64,000 bases of DNA, taken from Bettongia penicillata ogilbyi. Lineage: Eukaryota; Chordata; Mammalia; Diprotodontia; Potoroidae. The DNA is taken from contig JAJHZJ010000414.1 of assembly GCA_023548195.1 (NCBI GenBank), forward strand, positions 1,821,676-1,885,675, read 5' to 3'. The notes below the pieces were generated by a model that worked only from the letters and a program-made list of their open reading frames with translations, did no database searches and was not told where the DNA came from. This document shows, piece by piece, positions 1 to 11,277 of the stretch (its first letter is position 1; every line of letters begins with the position of its first letter). The translations under genes and the position numbers were made by a program.

Positions 1-1055
1 CTTGAGGCAGGGTGAGCAGGACCATCCAGGTGGTGAGGAGCTGAGGGCCACTCCAATGGCAGCTGGGGGTGGGGAGAAGGGGTTATAGAGGGATTTCGCA
101 AAGGGAGGATCGACAAGATTTGGCAACAGATTTGATATGGTGTTGGTGATGGTATGAGAGAGTAGGAGGAGTAAAAAATGACACTAAAGTGAATGACCTA
201 GAATGATTAAGAAGCTGGTGGTATCTTCAACAGTAAGGGGCAAGGTAGGGCAAAAGATAATGAATTCAGTTTTGGAAATGCTGAGTTTAGGATGTCTATG
301 GTACATCCAGTTCATGATATCCAATACGCAGTTGGATATTTCAGGTTCCAGATCTGGAGAGAGGTTAAGAAGAGAGAGATCTGGGAATCACCGGCATAAA
401 GATAATAACTGGATCATGGAGTTGATGAGAACACCAATCACCAGGAGAGAGGGAGAAAGAAGAGGGCCCAGGAGAGAGCCTGGTGAACACCTGTGGTTAG
501 TGGGACTTGAATGAATATCAAGGAAAGGAGACTAAGAATGAGTGGTCAGAGGTGGAAATAGAACTCAAAAGAAAAGAGAATATGCAGAAGTGGATGATCA
601 AGTCTGACTGAAAAAAAGGTCATTTGATTTAGCAACTAAGAAATCATTGGTATCTTTGGAGAGAGCAATTTCAGTTGAATGAGGTTAGAACCCAGAAGGC
701 AGAGAATTAAAAAGAGAGAGGAAAGAAAATGGAGGCAACAGTTGGGGAAGGCCTTTTCAAGTTTAGTCAAGAAAGTTAGCAAGGAGGGACAGATCAAGGG
801 AGAGTCCTTTAAAGATAAAGAAGATGTGGCTGTGTTTGTAAGCAGCAGGGAAGTAGCCAGAGAGAGACTGAAGATTAGTGAGTGAGACAAAGGATCTGAG
901 AGAGGGGAGGGGCAGTCTGCTGGAGAACACTGAACTGAATGGGATCGCACCATGTAGACGGGTTTGCCTTGGCCAACTGAGAGTGAGACAAGGATGAAGA
1001 AGACCGTGGAGGAAGGAATTTGAGTTTATGTGAGTTATGTGACAGAATTTAATCC
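1..1055 (-). mobile_element. L2 LINE fragment, antisense, reverse transcriptase region
   Basis: Read on the minus strand this block follows the L2 (CR1-clade) ORF2 reverse transcriptase region. The order of recognisable pieces is right for L2: a segment around 700-1000 upstream of the RT core, then the catalytic box near 395-405, then the region before the 3' end. The catalytic YADD-like box reads Y-A-G-D, so the active site is broken. Frame is lost repeatedly. The element continues off the left edge. Confidence 0.72.
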
Positions 1056-1227
1056 TAAAGAATATATGGATCAAAGAAACAATAGAAAATGTCAACAAAT
1101 CCAATGACAAGAGAACATGCAGCCAAAGCAGTCCTCAGGGGGAAGTTAATTCTAAACATCTTCAAAAACAAAAGAGCAAAAGAGCAATCAATTGGAGACA
1201 GGACTAAAAAACCAGGACAATAACAAT

Positions 1228-1400
1228 ATTTAATATTGTTTTGCAAACCAAGTACTTTACATACATATTCTCCTTTGATTTTCACAACCCTAGAAGGTAG
1301 GTGTTCATATTTTACCCACTACATAGATGAGAAAATTGAGGAGAGACGGTGACTTGCCCAGGGTCACACAACTAATAATTTGCCTGTGATTTATGGTGGA
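1228..1400 (-). mobile_element. MIR SINE, antisense
   Basis: The order aagtactttacat, then ttcacaaccctagaaggtag, then gatgagaaaattgagg, then gacttgcccagggtcacaca is the antisense MIR core. The stretch 1060-1225 before it faintly resembles an L1 ORF2 piece on the plus strand (KAVLRGKLI) but is too short to claim. Confidence 0.75.
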
Positions 1401-1599
1401 AATAATCTGCTTCTCAATCTGTTAGATTCTGCTTCATTGACAAATTGTTGGCTGAGTTCATGTGGATTTTACCCAAGGAGAGCCTTTTGATTCCACTCTT
1501 GGTTTTAATTGGCTCCATACAGATATAAATCACTTCTAGTCACACTTGAAAAATTCAATAGCATATGAGATTAACCACCTTCACTGTTATTTTGTAAAG

Positions 1600-2260
1600 T
1601 ATCTGTTTGTCCAAAAAGTACTTTTGCAAATTTTTAACCCATCGGGCACAACTTCTTTGATTTGAAAGACATATTCAATTTAGTTTATCGATGATAGTAG
1701 GTTTAAGGTTTGGCAGAATTTTAGCAAACTTAAATCAACCTCTTAGAAAATACAACATTTCATAACAATTGTACTTGACCTTATTGCATTGACGGTGTGT
1801 TTTAAATAATTTAATGTCCATGACTTCAGTTACTCTAACATTCTGTGCATGGAATTACTTTATTCATTTGCAGTATATACCTAAGTCATGAGTGTGGAAC
1901 TGAGTCAAGGGCTTTGTCATGATCAAAAAAGATGGGGTAAATGTTAGCATATTTTTGGACAGCTTGTTTAATAACCACTGAATTGATAATGAATTGCTCC
2001 CCTGGGAACTTTTGGTACACCTTTTTTGCTCTTCAGCCAATAAGTTTTCTTCTAAGTATATATTCTTTCAGTAATACAAGCTATGAGTGTGAATTCTTAT
2101 AAAATACATAAACACATAATTGTTCTATATTTAGAAGATTCGCTGTCACCCTTATCTTTTGGCAATAAATATGATTCCTTATATTAAGAAAGTTGGGATC
2201 AGGTATTCATCAGAAAGGAAGCTGGTAAAATGTTTGATAGTAATTCCTGCACACTAAGAA
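1600..2260 (-). mobile_element. Fossil non-LTR reverse transcriptase, R4/Dong-like by motif
   Basis: Translated on the minus strand with frame jumps, 2030-2085 gives ITERIYT, LEENLLAEEQK and a following C-T-K-S. After about 30 codons, 1890-1945 gives F-D-H-D-K-A-L-D-S-V-P-H-S. This order (ITERIY, LEENxLLAEEQKGC, then DYKKAFDSVPHSW) is the hallmark of R4/Dong-type reverse transcriptases and differs from L1, L2 and RTE. Several stops and frameshifts make it a dead fossil. Further C-terminal parts (1600-1780) are too decayed to assign. Family placement is an inference from motif order. Confidence 0.5.
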
Positions 2261-2470
2261 GTATCTGACTCAAGAATTATGGATTTTCTCCAGATCTCTC
2301 ACTTCCTAATTCTGCAGAAAGCTAATGTTTCAGTCACCTTCCTTGACAGCACCATTCCATAGTTCATTATGTTAATATACATAAGATTTCTGTTCTAAGT
2401 TTAATCCAACTTGTATCTGCCTTGTATTGGTCTTCTTTGGACAACAGAGAGGACTAGAAATTCTTCTATT

Positions 2471-2699
2471 CAGATGAAGAAACTGAGGCCAAGAGAGAAA
2501 AAGGGACTTGTCCAAAGTCACAAAGGCAATGAATGCTGAAAATGGGATTCAAATCTAGGTCCTTTGTACATAAATCAATTGTTCTTTCTGGCCTTTAGAA
2601 ACTATCATGTGTCTGGGATTTGACACAAAAATGTTTCTGATAAAGCCTGAAGTCACAAAAAAATATCAGTTTTACTAGAAGTTCAAAATTTTAAAAAAA
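2471..2699. repeat. 229-bp direct repeat, copy 1
   Basis: It matches 3769-3997 over its full length with two substitutions that I can see (gaggcc versus gacgcc, and aagggact versus aagagact). It starts abruptly inside an antisense MIR at cagatgaagaaactga and ends in an A-run. The MIR 5' flank is absent here but present at the other copy, which suggests this is the derived copy. Confidence 0.95.
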
Positions 2700-3768
2700 T
2701 AGAAGCCTCTATTATACAGGCTTGATTCTAAATTGTTTATTTGGAGTTTTTTGCACTGCTTTGACTCTTAGTATGGCTATAACATTTTGACTTAGTATTT
2801 TAACCAAATCAATCTAGATATTTTATTAATTAGATTACAATCATTATGTAAATGATAACACCTAGGTTATATAGATGTTTAATCTGATCAGTGAGTCTTC
2901 CCACAGGAAGAGTTAACTGAAAGGTAATACTGGCAATGTTTTTCTACTAAATTATGCCTTTGAAAAGCTATGAAAAGCTCATTGAGACAGGTATAAGCTT
3001 ATAGACATTATTACTAATTATTATATTTTAAAAGATGACTCACCATTAGATCAAGAAATAAAGAAATACAATGAAAATATAAGCAAACGTCGTATTTTTC
3101 CTTAGTATTTATTATCAGTCACTATTTATTCTAATCCTAGTTTTCTGCCAAGACTTGAAGAGAATATCTCTTTCAGTTCATTCTGAATGTCTGTATTTTG
3201 AATCAAAAACCTTTGCTGAATACGTATATCCCTCAGAGAAAATGGGTGTCAAAAGCCATTTTGGTTCATCTCTGTCAGAAAGCCATTACTTACCTGCTTC
3301 CATTCAAAAATGGCAACATCTGTTTGCTTTAACTACATATTACAAGTTCTTGAGTCTAGCAACTTTGAATATCTTAATGTTTCCTCAGTGCTACTAGTTT
3401 TCTCGCTTCTTCATCCATGAATAGAAGCAGAAAGACAAAGAAAAGAGCCATATTATCAGTGAACCACAAGACTACTTTTTTTTTCTTTAGTAAGAAGGAT
3501 TCCTTCTTGCAATCAGTGTTTGGTTTCACAATGTTTTAGACTTCTACTTTGGAGCAGAAATTCTAATTGTGAGTGTGTGGGTAAGTGATACATTAAAACA
3601 GAAATTTATCAATAAAAAAGAAGGGATCTGTGTATCCCTTTTAACTTTAGCTCTTTATTCCCTTGCTGCCAGCCAGAAACTACTACTCAAAATCTGCATT
3701 AATCAAGATGGTAAGATTTACAGCTCTAAGAGACTTCAGAGGACATATAATTCAACTCCTTCACTTTA
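2700..3768. other. AT-rich intronic sequence between the direct repeats
   Basis: I see no gene, RNA or recognisable repeat except the start of an antisense MIR after about 3735. Short open frames here have no family resemblance. Confidence 0.5.
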
Positions 3769-3997
3769 CAGATGAAGAAACTGACGCCAAGAGAGAAAAA
3801 GAGACTTGTCCAAAGTCACAAAGGCAATGAATGCTGAAAATGGGATTCAAATCTAGGTCCTTTGTACATAAATCAATTGTTCTTTCTGGCCTTTAGAAAC
3901 TATCATGTGTCTGGGATTTGACACAAAAATGTTTCTGATAAAGCCTGAAGTCACAAAAAAATATCAGTTTTACTAGAAGTTCAAAATTTTAAAAAAA
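3769..3997. repeat. 229-bp direct repeat, copy 2 (probable source)
   Basis: This is the second copy of 2471-2699, offset 1298 bp. Here the antisense MIR continues upstream (agaggacatataattcaact at about 3737), so the repeat sits in an older intact context. The downstream flanks of the two copies differ after the A-run. Confidence 0.95.
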
Positions 3998-4770
3998 AGC
4001 ACATTTAAGCTGAACTTTAAGCAAGACTTAATAAAAGAGATATATACAGTGATTGTATCAGAACAAGAATGAAAAGATCTAAAGGAAAGGCAGTTATAAA
4101 GCTAGGAAATAGGCTTATATGACAGGAAAGCAGGAACAATTCTTGCACGAAAAGGAGCCGAACGGTTCACAAGACAGAGTTAGGTAAATTCATATATCCT
4201 TCTTTCCATGAAAATGCTGATGCCCAGTAAATTATCTCCCTTGGCCTGAAAAACTAGGTGAAAACTAAAATGTCATTTCACACTTCTTAAACAAAATGCT
4301 TTCTGGTCAGAATTCCCCTCAGAGAGGAAAAGGCAACCTCCTATTCAGCCTCCAGCATGTATTGTGAAGGTGGGAGATAAAGTGATATTTGGAATAAAAT
4401 TGTTAAAATTTAATACAGTGTACCTAAATTGGGGATTTTTTAGGCTGTTTCACATCTCTGAGATTTATAAATTACATGAGCCCAGAAGCTAATAATGTGG
4501 GTCTTTAGGTAGGAGTGAGAAATTAAAATAGAATTGCAGCATAAGGAACTAAACATTTACTTATTAAAACTGACTTAAAACAGGGAGAAACAAATTTGTA
4601 TCAGAACAATTCTTGTTGACCAGGTTTGGACTTATTAAGCTGAGTAAATGACAGCATTCACGGTGTGATTTCAAAAGGATTGGGAAGGTCCCTGTCTGCA
4701 CCAAGTGGCTTTTCTATTTGATTGCCTTATCAACTGTACACTAAGAATTCCATTCTAACACCATAAGATT
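3998..4770. other. Intronic sequence, nothing recognised
   Basis: I see no gene, RNA gene or repeat family in this stretch. Confidence 0.45.
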
Positions 4771-4771
4771 A

Positions 4772-4885
4772 CAGATCTTAGATTATAGATCAGAGCAAGA
4801 AGGCCAGCTAGTCCAACCATTTCATTTTATAGATGAGCAAGCTGAGGCCAACATAAGTAAAATAACTTGCCCCAAATCAGACAGT
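4772..4885 (-). mobile_element. MIR-type SINE fragment, antisense
   Basis: The order gccagctagtccaacc, ttttatagatgagcaagctgagg, then taacttgccccaaatcag is a decayed antisense MIR core. Confidence 0.6.
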
Positions 4886-5164
4886 CAATAAGAATAGTCC
4901 CTTTGGCTCAAGTTGACCAGGGGCATATTTCCTTACTAAAATGCAAATATCTTTAGGATAGGTAATACACTAATCCCCTTTCAGTGCTCTAGATCCAGGT
5001 CAGGCCTGGCTCTCTATTACAGGATATCCAAGAAACCTTAGTGAAGGAAGAAGAAACTGATGCCATCTCCAGTCAGCCCATCTCTAGAGAAGTGCAAGGA
5101 GACACAGGTTATCCAACCAATGAACCACTAAGCTAGTCCAGATTACATGGTCCAATACAGTCAG

Positions 5165-5290
5165 TCAAATTAATAAGCATTTATTAGGTGACCATAACAT
5201 GCCAGGTCAACGCTGTACTAAGCACTGTGGTTACAAAGAAAGGCAAGAGTCAGGTCCGGTTCTTAAGGAGCTCCCAGTTGAATGAACAAC
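5165..5290 (-). mobile_element. L2 3' end, antisense
   Basis: The stretch ataagcatttattaggtg, catgccaggt, actaagcactgtggttac, aaggagctcccagtt is the typical antisense L2 3' terminus. From here to 5914 I see no gene; 5690-5800 is only purine-rich. Confidence 0.7.
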
Positions 5291-5914
5291 ACATGGCTAT
5301 GGATTCTGCAGAGGCTGAGTCTTTGGATGAAGAGGAATAGTACTCATATAAGGGTCCTCCAAAGAACTCTTATCAGAGGCTGGGAAGACTTAGGGAGCCT
5401 CTTCATCTACCCGGATAAAAGCCAACAGAAACATAGAAATAATACAACAATTGCAGCACTTTCAGGTGAAGTCTAGTGCCTAAGCTTCTACCTGAGTCCT
5501 CCCCGACCTCTCAGTCCTTGCTTTGTTTGCTGGTGTAGTCTATCTTTACTACCTTGAATCTTGACTATTTTTACAAGTCTTAATATATGCTTCATCTGCT
5601 TCTGTTCCTGCTCTGAATCCTGCAAACCACTGATTTCACAACTTCACCCTTTGTTGAACATGACCTGAGAGCAAGGAGACCTTGTAAGAAAGAAACAAAG
5701 AATAGATACTGGGAAAGGAGGGATAAAAAGAGAGAGGAAAGGCGCTACAGAAAGGGAGAAGAAAAGGGACTAAAGAAAAAAATCTGCCTATTTGATGAGT
5801 TTCCCAAATGCTAGCTCTGCTAGTTCCAAAAAACAGATTTTTGGCAATAAAAGTGAAGTGTGACATGCCTGGTTTCCAGGCCTAGGAGTATTATATTCAC
5901 CTCTACCTCCCTTT

Positions 5915-6162
5915 GGCAGCTAGGAGGAGCCATAATGCACAGGGCACAGGGCCTGGAGTCAGGAAGACCCATCTTCCTGTGTTCAAATATGGTTTCAGAC
6001 ACTTACCAGCTATGTAACCCTGGGCAAGTCACTTAACCCTGCTTGTCTCAGTTTCCTCTTCAGTAAAATGAGCTGGAGAAGGAAATGACAAACTCCAGCA
6101 TCTTTGCCAAGAAAACACCAAGGTCACAAAGAATAAGACACAACTGAAAAACGACTGAACAA
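5915..6162 (+). mobile_element. tRNA-headed SINE with BovB/RTE-type tail
   Basis: It starts with ggcagctagg, has the tRNA-like/core order ggagtcaggaagacc, gttcaaat, gggcaagtcacttaaccc, then gagctggagaaggaaatg and gccaagaaaac, and ends with gacacaactgaaaaacgact. That tail resembles the 3' end of BovB/RTE elements. This is the common marsupial SINE type in the window. Confidence 0.85.
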
Positions 6163-6551
6163 TGATCCCCTTTCCCTGCCTCATTGAAAGCAGAAGGTGA
6201 AAGGAGTTTAGGGTAGGTCCAGGCTCTCAAAATTTAAATAAAAATACTTTTAATAACAAACGGTGGCAAAGTTTACCTGTTTTCCATATAGAGAAGTACA
6301 GTTTTAAATTAGATATTTGCCCATAAGGGATTTGCAATTGATGTTGCTTTTCCCAAACTACAGCCACATCCTTAATCAAGGCCACCCTATACACCGGAGG
6401 AACTTTTATATAAATGTCACTGGTCCATTCTTGAGGAACTTTGGTTTTTCCAGGGCCTCGTGAGAAAAAAGAACAGCAAAGAACAGAAGCAGATTTTTCT
6501 CTCACTTTATCTGGATGTGATTTTACATTTCCTTTATTTTGGGGTTAATCA

Positions 6552-6650
6552 TATCATGAATTCATTCAATGAGAATTTATTAAGCAACCACTCTGTGCAA
6601 GATACTGTACTAGATAATGTGGATACAGAGACAAAATGAAAAATCGTATT
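6552..6650 (-). mobile_element. L2 3' end, antisense
   Basis: The stretch tgagaatttattaagcaacc, ctgtgcaagatactgtacta, ggatacagagacaaaatg is an antisense L2 3' terminus. Confidence 0.65.
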
Positions 6651-8285
6651 CATGGAATACAGAAAAAGTAGAGTTTAAGAAAGTCAGTTTTCTCAAGATT
6701 GTTCACAGCAGCCTCAATTACAGCCCCATTCCAATGATTCATCCTAAGACATAACTACAGGTTTTTAAAAGCCAGGTCAAACTAAGAAATGCTCTAGTGG
6801 ACTGTATTGAACTAGAAAAGCTTCTGAGTATATGCCTGGCAATGGACTGTTCCTGAAGTCTCATCTCCAGGTGAGGAGTCTTTTTGGTCAAAGAAATCCA
6901 TAAAATTATCTGGTGAGATATAAAAGCATTCCAAGTGTTAAATGTGGAAGTCGAATTACGTTGATGAAGTGGGCCTAGAGGTGAAGGCACTCTGGTTTTT
7001 AGACAAATGGTCTGTTATTCACATAGACTTTTGACAGAAACATCTCTTAAGAACACACAACTCCCTCAGTTCTAACTCTATATTCATTAATCAAACTTTG
7101 GATCTATAATTAGGTCTCCTGGGAGGATCCACTCTCTACATAGGAAGTATTCTATACAGCTAATCTGAAACCTTCTTGGACCAAGTATATTCTTCACTGT
7201 AAATTAACAGACTTTCTAGGACAAATCAGCCTCAAATGAACTTGAGTGAGTTAAATTTTTCCAGGACCTGGTTACATCTGGAGATAAGCTGACCATAAAG
7301 GTCACTGACTTATCAAAAGAGCCAAGTCTCAGAATCCATGAAGATTCTATTCAGTTAAAAGCAACCAATCAGCCCCAAACTAAACAGCGTGTCACCCTAT
7401 CAATATTACCAGAATTACAAATACAGATAGGTGGTCTCTTCTAAAAAGAGGAACCACAGCACAGACTCAAAGGATCACAGCAAATATAGAGCAGGGTTTT
7501 AACGTGGCAAATGTCAAGTCTAAGGGATGCTAACGTCTCTGTAACTGATGTGACACTGAATGAGCCCGCAGAAGGTCACAATACTTTTCTGCATTCATAA
7601 CCTTTCTTTAGAAATAATTAAAAAAGCGTAATGGCTGCTTCCAAATTTGTCCCTCTCGTTCTTGCAACATATAGTTAAAACTAAGCAGCTACAAGGGAAA
7701 GTGGAATAGAATGTATTTATTACATGTCCCTTTTGACGGATGATTGCTCCTCCTTTGGCCTATTCAGTACTTATCTCTGTATGGCTGAATCAATGATGAC
7801 TGAATGAAACTGGATAGAAGTTGTAATTTGAAAAATTAGGTATGATTCTTGTCAAGTGTGACAGACTGATGTATTTCAATGTCAGTAAGTGCCTTCCCTG
7901 ACAGTAGCTATCCCCCTTTGGGGAGATATTTTTAGTTCAACCAGCTGCTAATAGGCAAAACCTTAGATGAGGGATTTTAGAAATTACAGTGTCAGTTTAT
8001 TTTTTTCCTTCCCCTAGCACCACTACTAGGTTTAAGTCTAGATACAATATTACATGATGTCAAATATCCTTACATGTTCGGATGCTTCGTGACTTACTAA
8101 CTTGATATAACACTATTCTTTCTTCCCCCAAAAGATATAATTAGGTCCTCCCACATCTGGTAAAGCAGGGTGGCTACTCTGATGGGAATCTGCTTGAATG
8201 TGTTAAGTGATCTGGGGACTGACATTTCCATTGCTTTTCTTTTCTCCCTTGGAGAAAGTAAACTTTTCTTCATTCTTAAAACAAT
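6651..8285. other. Intronic sequence, nothing recognised
   Basis: No gene or repeat family recognised over 1.6 kb, which is long for this repeat-rich window. Open frames on either strand are short and show no domain. Confidence 0.45.
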
Positions 8286-8287
8286 GA

Positions 8288-8440
8288 CAGCTGGCATTTA
8301 TGTGCTTTAAGTCATAAAGGGCTTTACTTACATTATCTCATTCAAATCTTACAACAACTCTGAGAAGTAGATGCCCAGTTAAGGAAAACTGAGATCTGAA
8401 GAAGATAAGTACCTTGTCCATGGTTACCCAGTAACTAGGT
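8288..8440 (-). mobile_element. MIR SINE, antisense
   Basis: The order ggcatttatgtgctttaa, ttacattatctcattc, ttacaacaactctgagaagt, accttgtccatggttaccca is a diverged antisense MIR. Confidence 0.65.
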
Positions 8441-9064
8441 CTCTCCCGATTCCCAAGTTCAGCATTCCCATCCTAAAATTGTCTTGACACTATGGGTGAA
8501 GATTATAACAGTACTTGGGGGAAAAAATAAGGGAAAAAACCCTTAAGAAGAGATGAGAATTCCCCTCCCTCCCTTCTCTGATGAGGTGGGGCACTGAAGG
8601 TGTTGAACTCTGCACGTATCACACTTGATTTTGCTGGATAGTTTTGCTGAACTGTTTTTTTCTTTGGGAAATGTTTGTGATGTAAAAAATTTATAAATTA
8701 AAAAAACACTAGAAAAGAGATAAACAATTTTTTTTTAAATAAGAAAAATGTTGATCGCTAAAAAAAAAAAAAAATATCCTATAACCCTCGTGTTTTTCCT
8801 TGTAACAAGGGAAAAACCAGTTAAGCAAATTCTGAGACAGCAACTATGTCTGAAAATGTGCACAACATGCCATACCCATAGTGCCCCATCTCTCCAGTGA
8901 AAGGAGGAAGGTGTGTTAAAGTTATCTTAAAAGATAGTCTGTAGAACTTTCCTTCTCTTTACAGGAGTAAATCTACTTCAAAATTGTCAGATTATAGGTA
9001 CCAAAGTACCATAGATGACTAGAGTTGGAAAGGATCTGAAAAGATAATCTACTGAAGCATTGTC
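8441..9064. other. Intronic sequence with A/T runs, nothing recognised
   Basis: It holds simple A- and T-runs (8660-8775) and a short MIR-like piece near 9020-9055 but no gene. Confidence 0.4.
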
Positions 9065-9250
9065 TAAAGGGTGAGGAACCTATGCCCTTCTAAGTCCTCA
9101 AGTGAGGCCTTTTGACAGAATTTGAACTTCACAGAACAAATCCTCTTAATAAAAAGGATTTATTCCATAAAACTTGGACTCAGTCAAAAGGCTGCACTGA
9201 AGAACTTAGAAGGCTACATATGGTCTCGAGGCCACAGGTTCCCCACTCCT
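9065..9250. mobile_element. Palindromic hAT (Charlie-type) MITE
   Basis: Ends are terminal inverted repeats: gggtgaggaacct at the left against aggttccccactcctg at the right. The inverted similarity continues inward through ttctaagtcctcaagt against actgaagaacttagaa and through the central aggatttattcc region, so nearly the whole 186 bp can fold on itself. The clean-up phrase 'gaacctgtggcctcgaggcc' type ends are those of marsupial Charlie-like MITEs. No transposase is present. Confidence 0.75.
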
Positions 9251-9945
9251 GGAACTATTTACATACCTCTGTGGTTTGGTAAAGCAAACTAAAGAGTCCC
9301 AAGAAGAGGAAAAATAAACCCTCACAAAGGCAGAGAAACACATCTAGTAAAGTCATCACTTCAGTGTCTTGTAACTTTTCATCTGCCAAGAGCTGTACCT
9401 GCAGGACTGGGGGGCACTTGGTAATGTAAAAAATGACTCTCTGGAGCCTGCTACCTCCTTACATCTTTAATGACTATATGAGAAATGCCTGCAGCTGGGC
9501 ACAAAGGGTTGGCTGTGGGTAAGGGGCTGAGCTGAGTTGAGCCAAGCTACCTGGGACTTCTAACACCTAGGACACCAGGCCATCATCAGCCCATGCCCAT
9601 GCATCTCTGTGCTGGCCCTAGAATCACAGGGGGAACTTCTAGCATCACCTATCCTGAAGTCGCTGTTTGTAGCCTCCAACCTTAGAGGTCATAATCAGGG
9701 GCCCAGAAGCTACCAACCAACTTAGAGAGCTCTGCATCTTCTGTCCTACACTCCACTCACTGTGTGCTGGGCATCTCGTGATTCTCCTCTGCTGCCGTGC
9801 ACCTGACTCTGGCTATTCAGAAAGTCCCCATCACCTCCTGTAAGCTCCTTTTCTCTGCCCTGGTTCCCACTCTTCACTTACTTGTTACATATTCCTTTCT
9901 GTTATGTTATCCTTTACATTAGATCTCATCAGGGTATGCCCCACC
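9251..9945. other. Intronic sequence, nothing recognised
   Basis: I see no gene or repeat family here; it is somewhat richer in G+C than its surroundings. Confidence 0.4.
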
Positions 9946-9949
9946 TAGC

Positions 9950-10445
9950 TTTTCCTGAATGGTCCCAATTTAAAAAACTCTGCTTCCCTGACAAAACAGG
10001 GCTTCCCCCCCTCAGAAGTAACATTAATGGAATGAGAAGATCTTTTCCGCCTATTAATAGGTCTATGTGACCCCCTTTGAGCTCTGGCCCAGCTGACTGC
10101 TGTGATGGAAACTGAGTCACAAAGAGCCTGAGTCTCATGGCATGGTGAGGGGAGCTTGCCAAACAGGTGGAGCAGGAAGAGTGGAGGAGAAAGCGAGAGC
10201 GAGGCAAAGCTGAGGCAGAGCAGCTAGCATGAGTGACAGAGGGAGGAATTTTGTCTAGGGGAGGTTGTTTATTGGAAAGCCTAACAGAGGGAAGGCTGGG
10301 GATGTGGGTGCTCCTTGAATTGGTGGTGTGTATAACCTTCTTTGTTACCATAGTGGATTTGGCTTTCTGGTATCTGAATAAATATCTTGGTTTTGTCTTT
10401 GAGGAAAAGAGTTATTTATATTTTGTGAAATTACCCAGGAAATAA
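9950..10445 (+). mobile_element. LTR-like repeat, copy A
   Basis: It shares an ordered series of matches with 57040-57470: gaagatctttt...aggtctatgtgacc, catggtgaggggagcttgcc, ggagcaggaagagtgg, then gatttggctttctggtatct and an AATAAA signal at 10377-10382. Promoter-like GC-rich centre and a late polyadenylation signal suggest a long terminal repeat of an endogenous retrovirus-like element, but I could not fix TG/CA ends or a target-site duplication. Confidence 0.5.
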
Positions 10446-10844
10446 CGCATGCATATTCATAGCAACTGCTATAGGTATCACATTGGCATTACATCAGATC
10501 AATATTTGGTTTGGAAAGTATGGACCCATGGGACCCATACAGGGATCTGAGGGTAAAGAATCATCTTAATCTTTCATCTCTGTTTTCAGTTGCTATCATT
10601 CTTCTTCTGTAGCGAATACTAAAAAGAACAGTACTGCCCTTCCTCCCATCCACCATTACATTTTATTCTGCACACTGTTCCAGCCTGTCTGTCCTCCACA
10701 AAACTTTTCCTCAGTACTCCAACCCACAATGATCAATTCCCTTCTTTGGACTCCTATTATACTCAGAGTACACAGTTTAGCAGTTATTTATTCCCTAAAT
10801 GTTTTACATATGTCTATCTTTTCTTCCAACTGTATTTTAAAGCA

Positions 10845-10985
10845 GGCTTGTACAACACTCAGCCTGTGGGCCACTTACGGCCCATGCAGCACTTGCGGCT
10901 TGAATAAAGGATTTTGGGTGGCCAAAGAAAAATGCAGAGGATGGAAAACAGGCCTGCACAACATGCAGCCCATGGGCTGCTTTAA
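10845..10985. mobile_element. hAT-type DNA transposon remnant
   Basis: Two related motifs, acaacactcagcctgtgggc and gcacaacatgcagcccatgg, recall the ends of hAT MITEs that read 'caacctgcggcccgcgggcc'. Short, decayed, no transposase. Confidence 0.45.
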
Positions 10986-11267
10986 ACTTTTTTGGAAGAG
11001 AGACTATGTCTTTGTTTTTTGTTGTTGTTGTTTTTTTTAATTTCCTACAAATACACAATGAATGGCACAAAGTAAAAGTTATCAATAAGTTACTGAGATT
11101 GAGTTAATAAAATGAAAACAGAAACTCAACTTACTAAAAGAAGACAGACTCTCCCCTGAAAATGAGGGGAAAACAACTCATCAAAAATGTCTCTGCTCCT
11201 AAACTTTAAGAAAGAATCAAAACCCTTTCTCAGGCAATGTTTGCCTGCTTAAAACAGCAATTTAAGG

Positions 11268-11277
11268 TGTAGTTATT
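11268..11277. repeat. Target-site duplication (left) of the HAL1 derivative
   Basis: The 10-bp tgtagttatt matches 12742-12751 exactly. Confidence 0.75.

Noticed and set aside
203..885. Plus-strand open frames of about 68-103 codons
   Set aside because: They run antisense to a decayed L2 reverse transcriptase region.
5690..5800. Purine-rich stretch considered as a regulatory or coding region
   Set aside because: Simple GA-rich composition, with no motif or conserved frame.
9929..10351. A 140-codon minus-strand frame
   Set aside because: It overlaps the LTR-like repeat on the opposite strand and has no recognisable domain.
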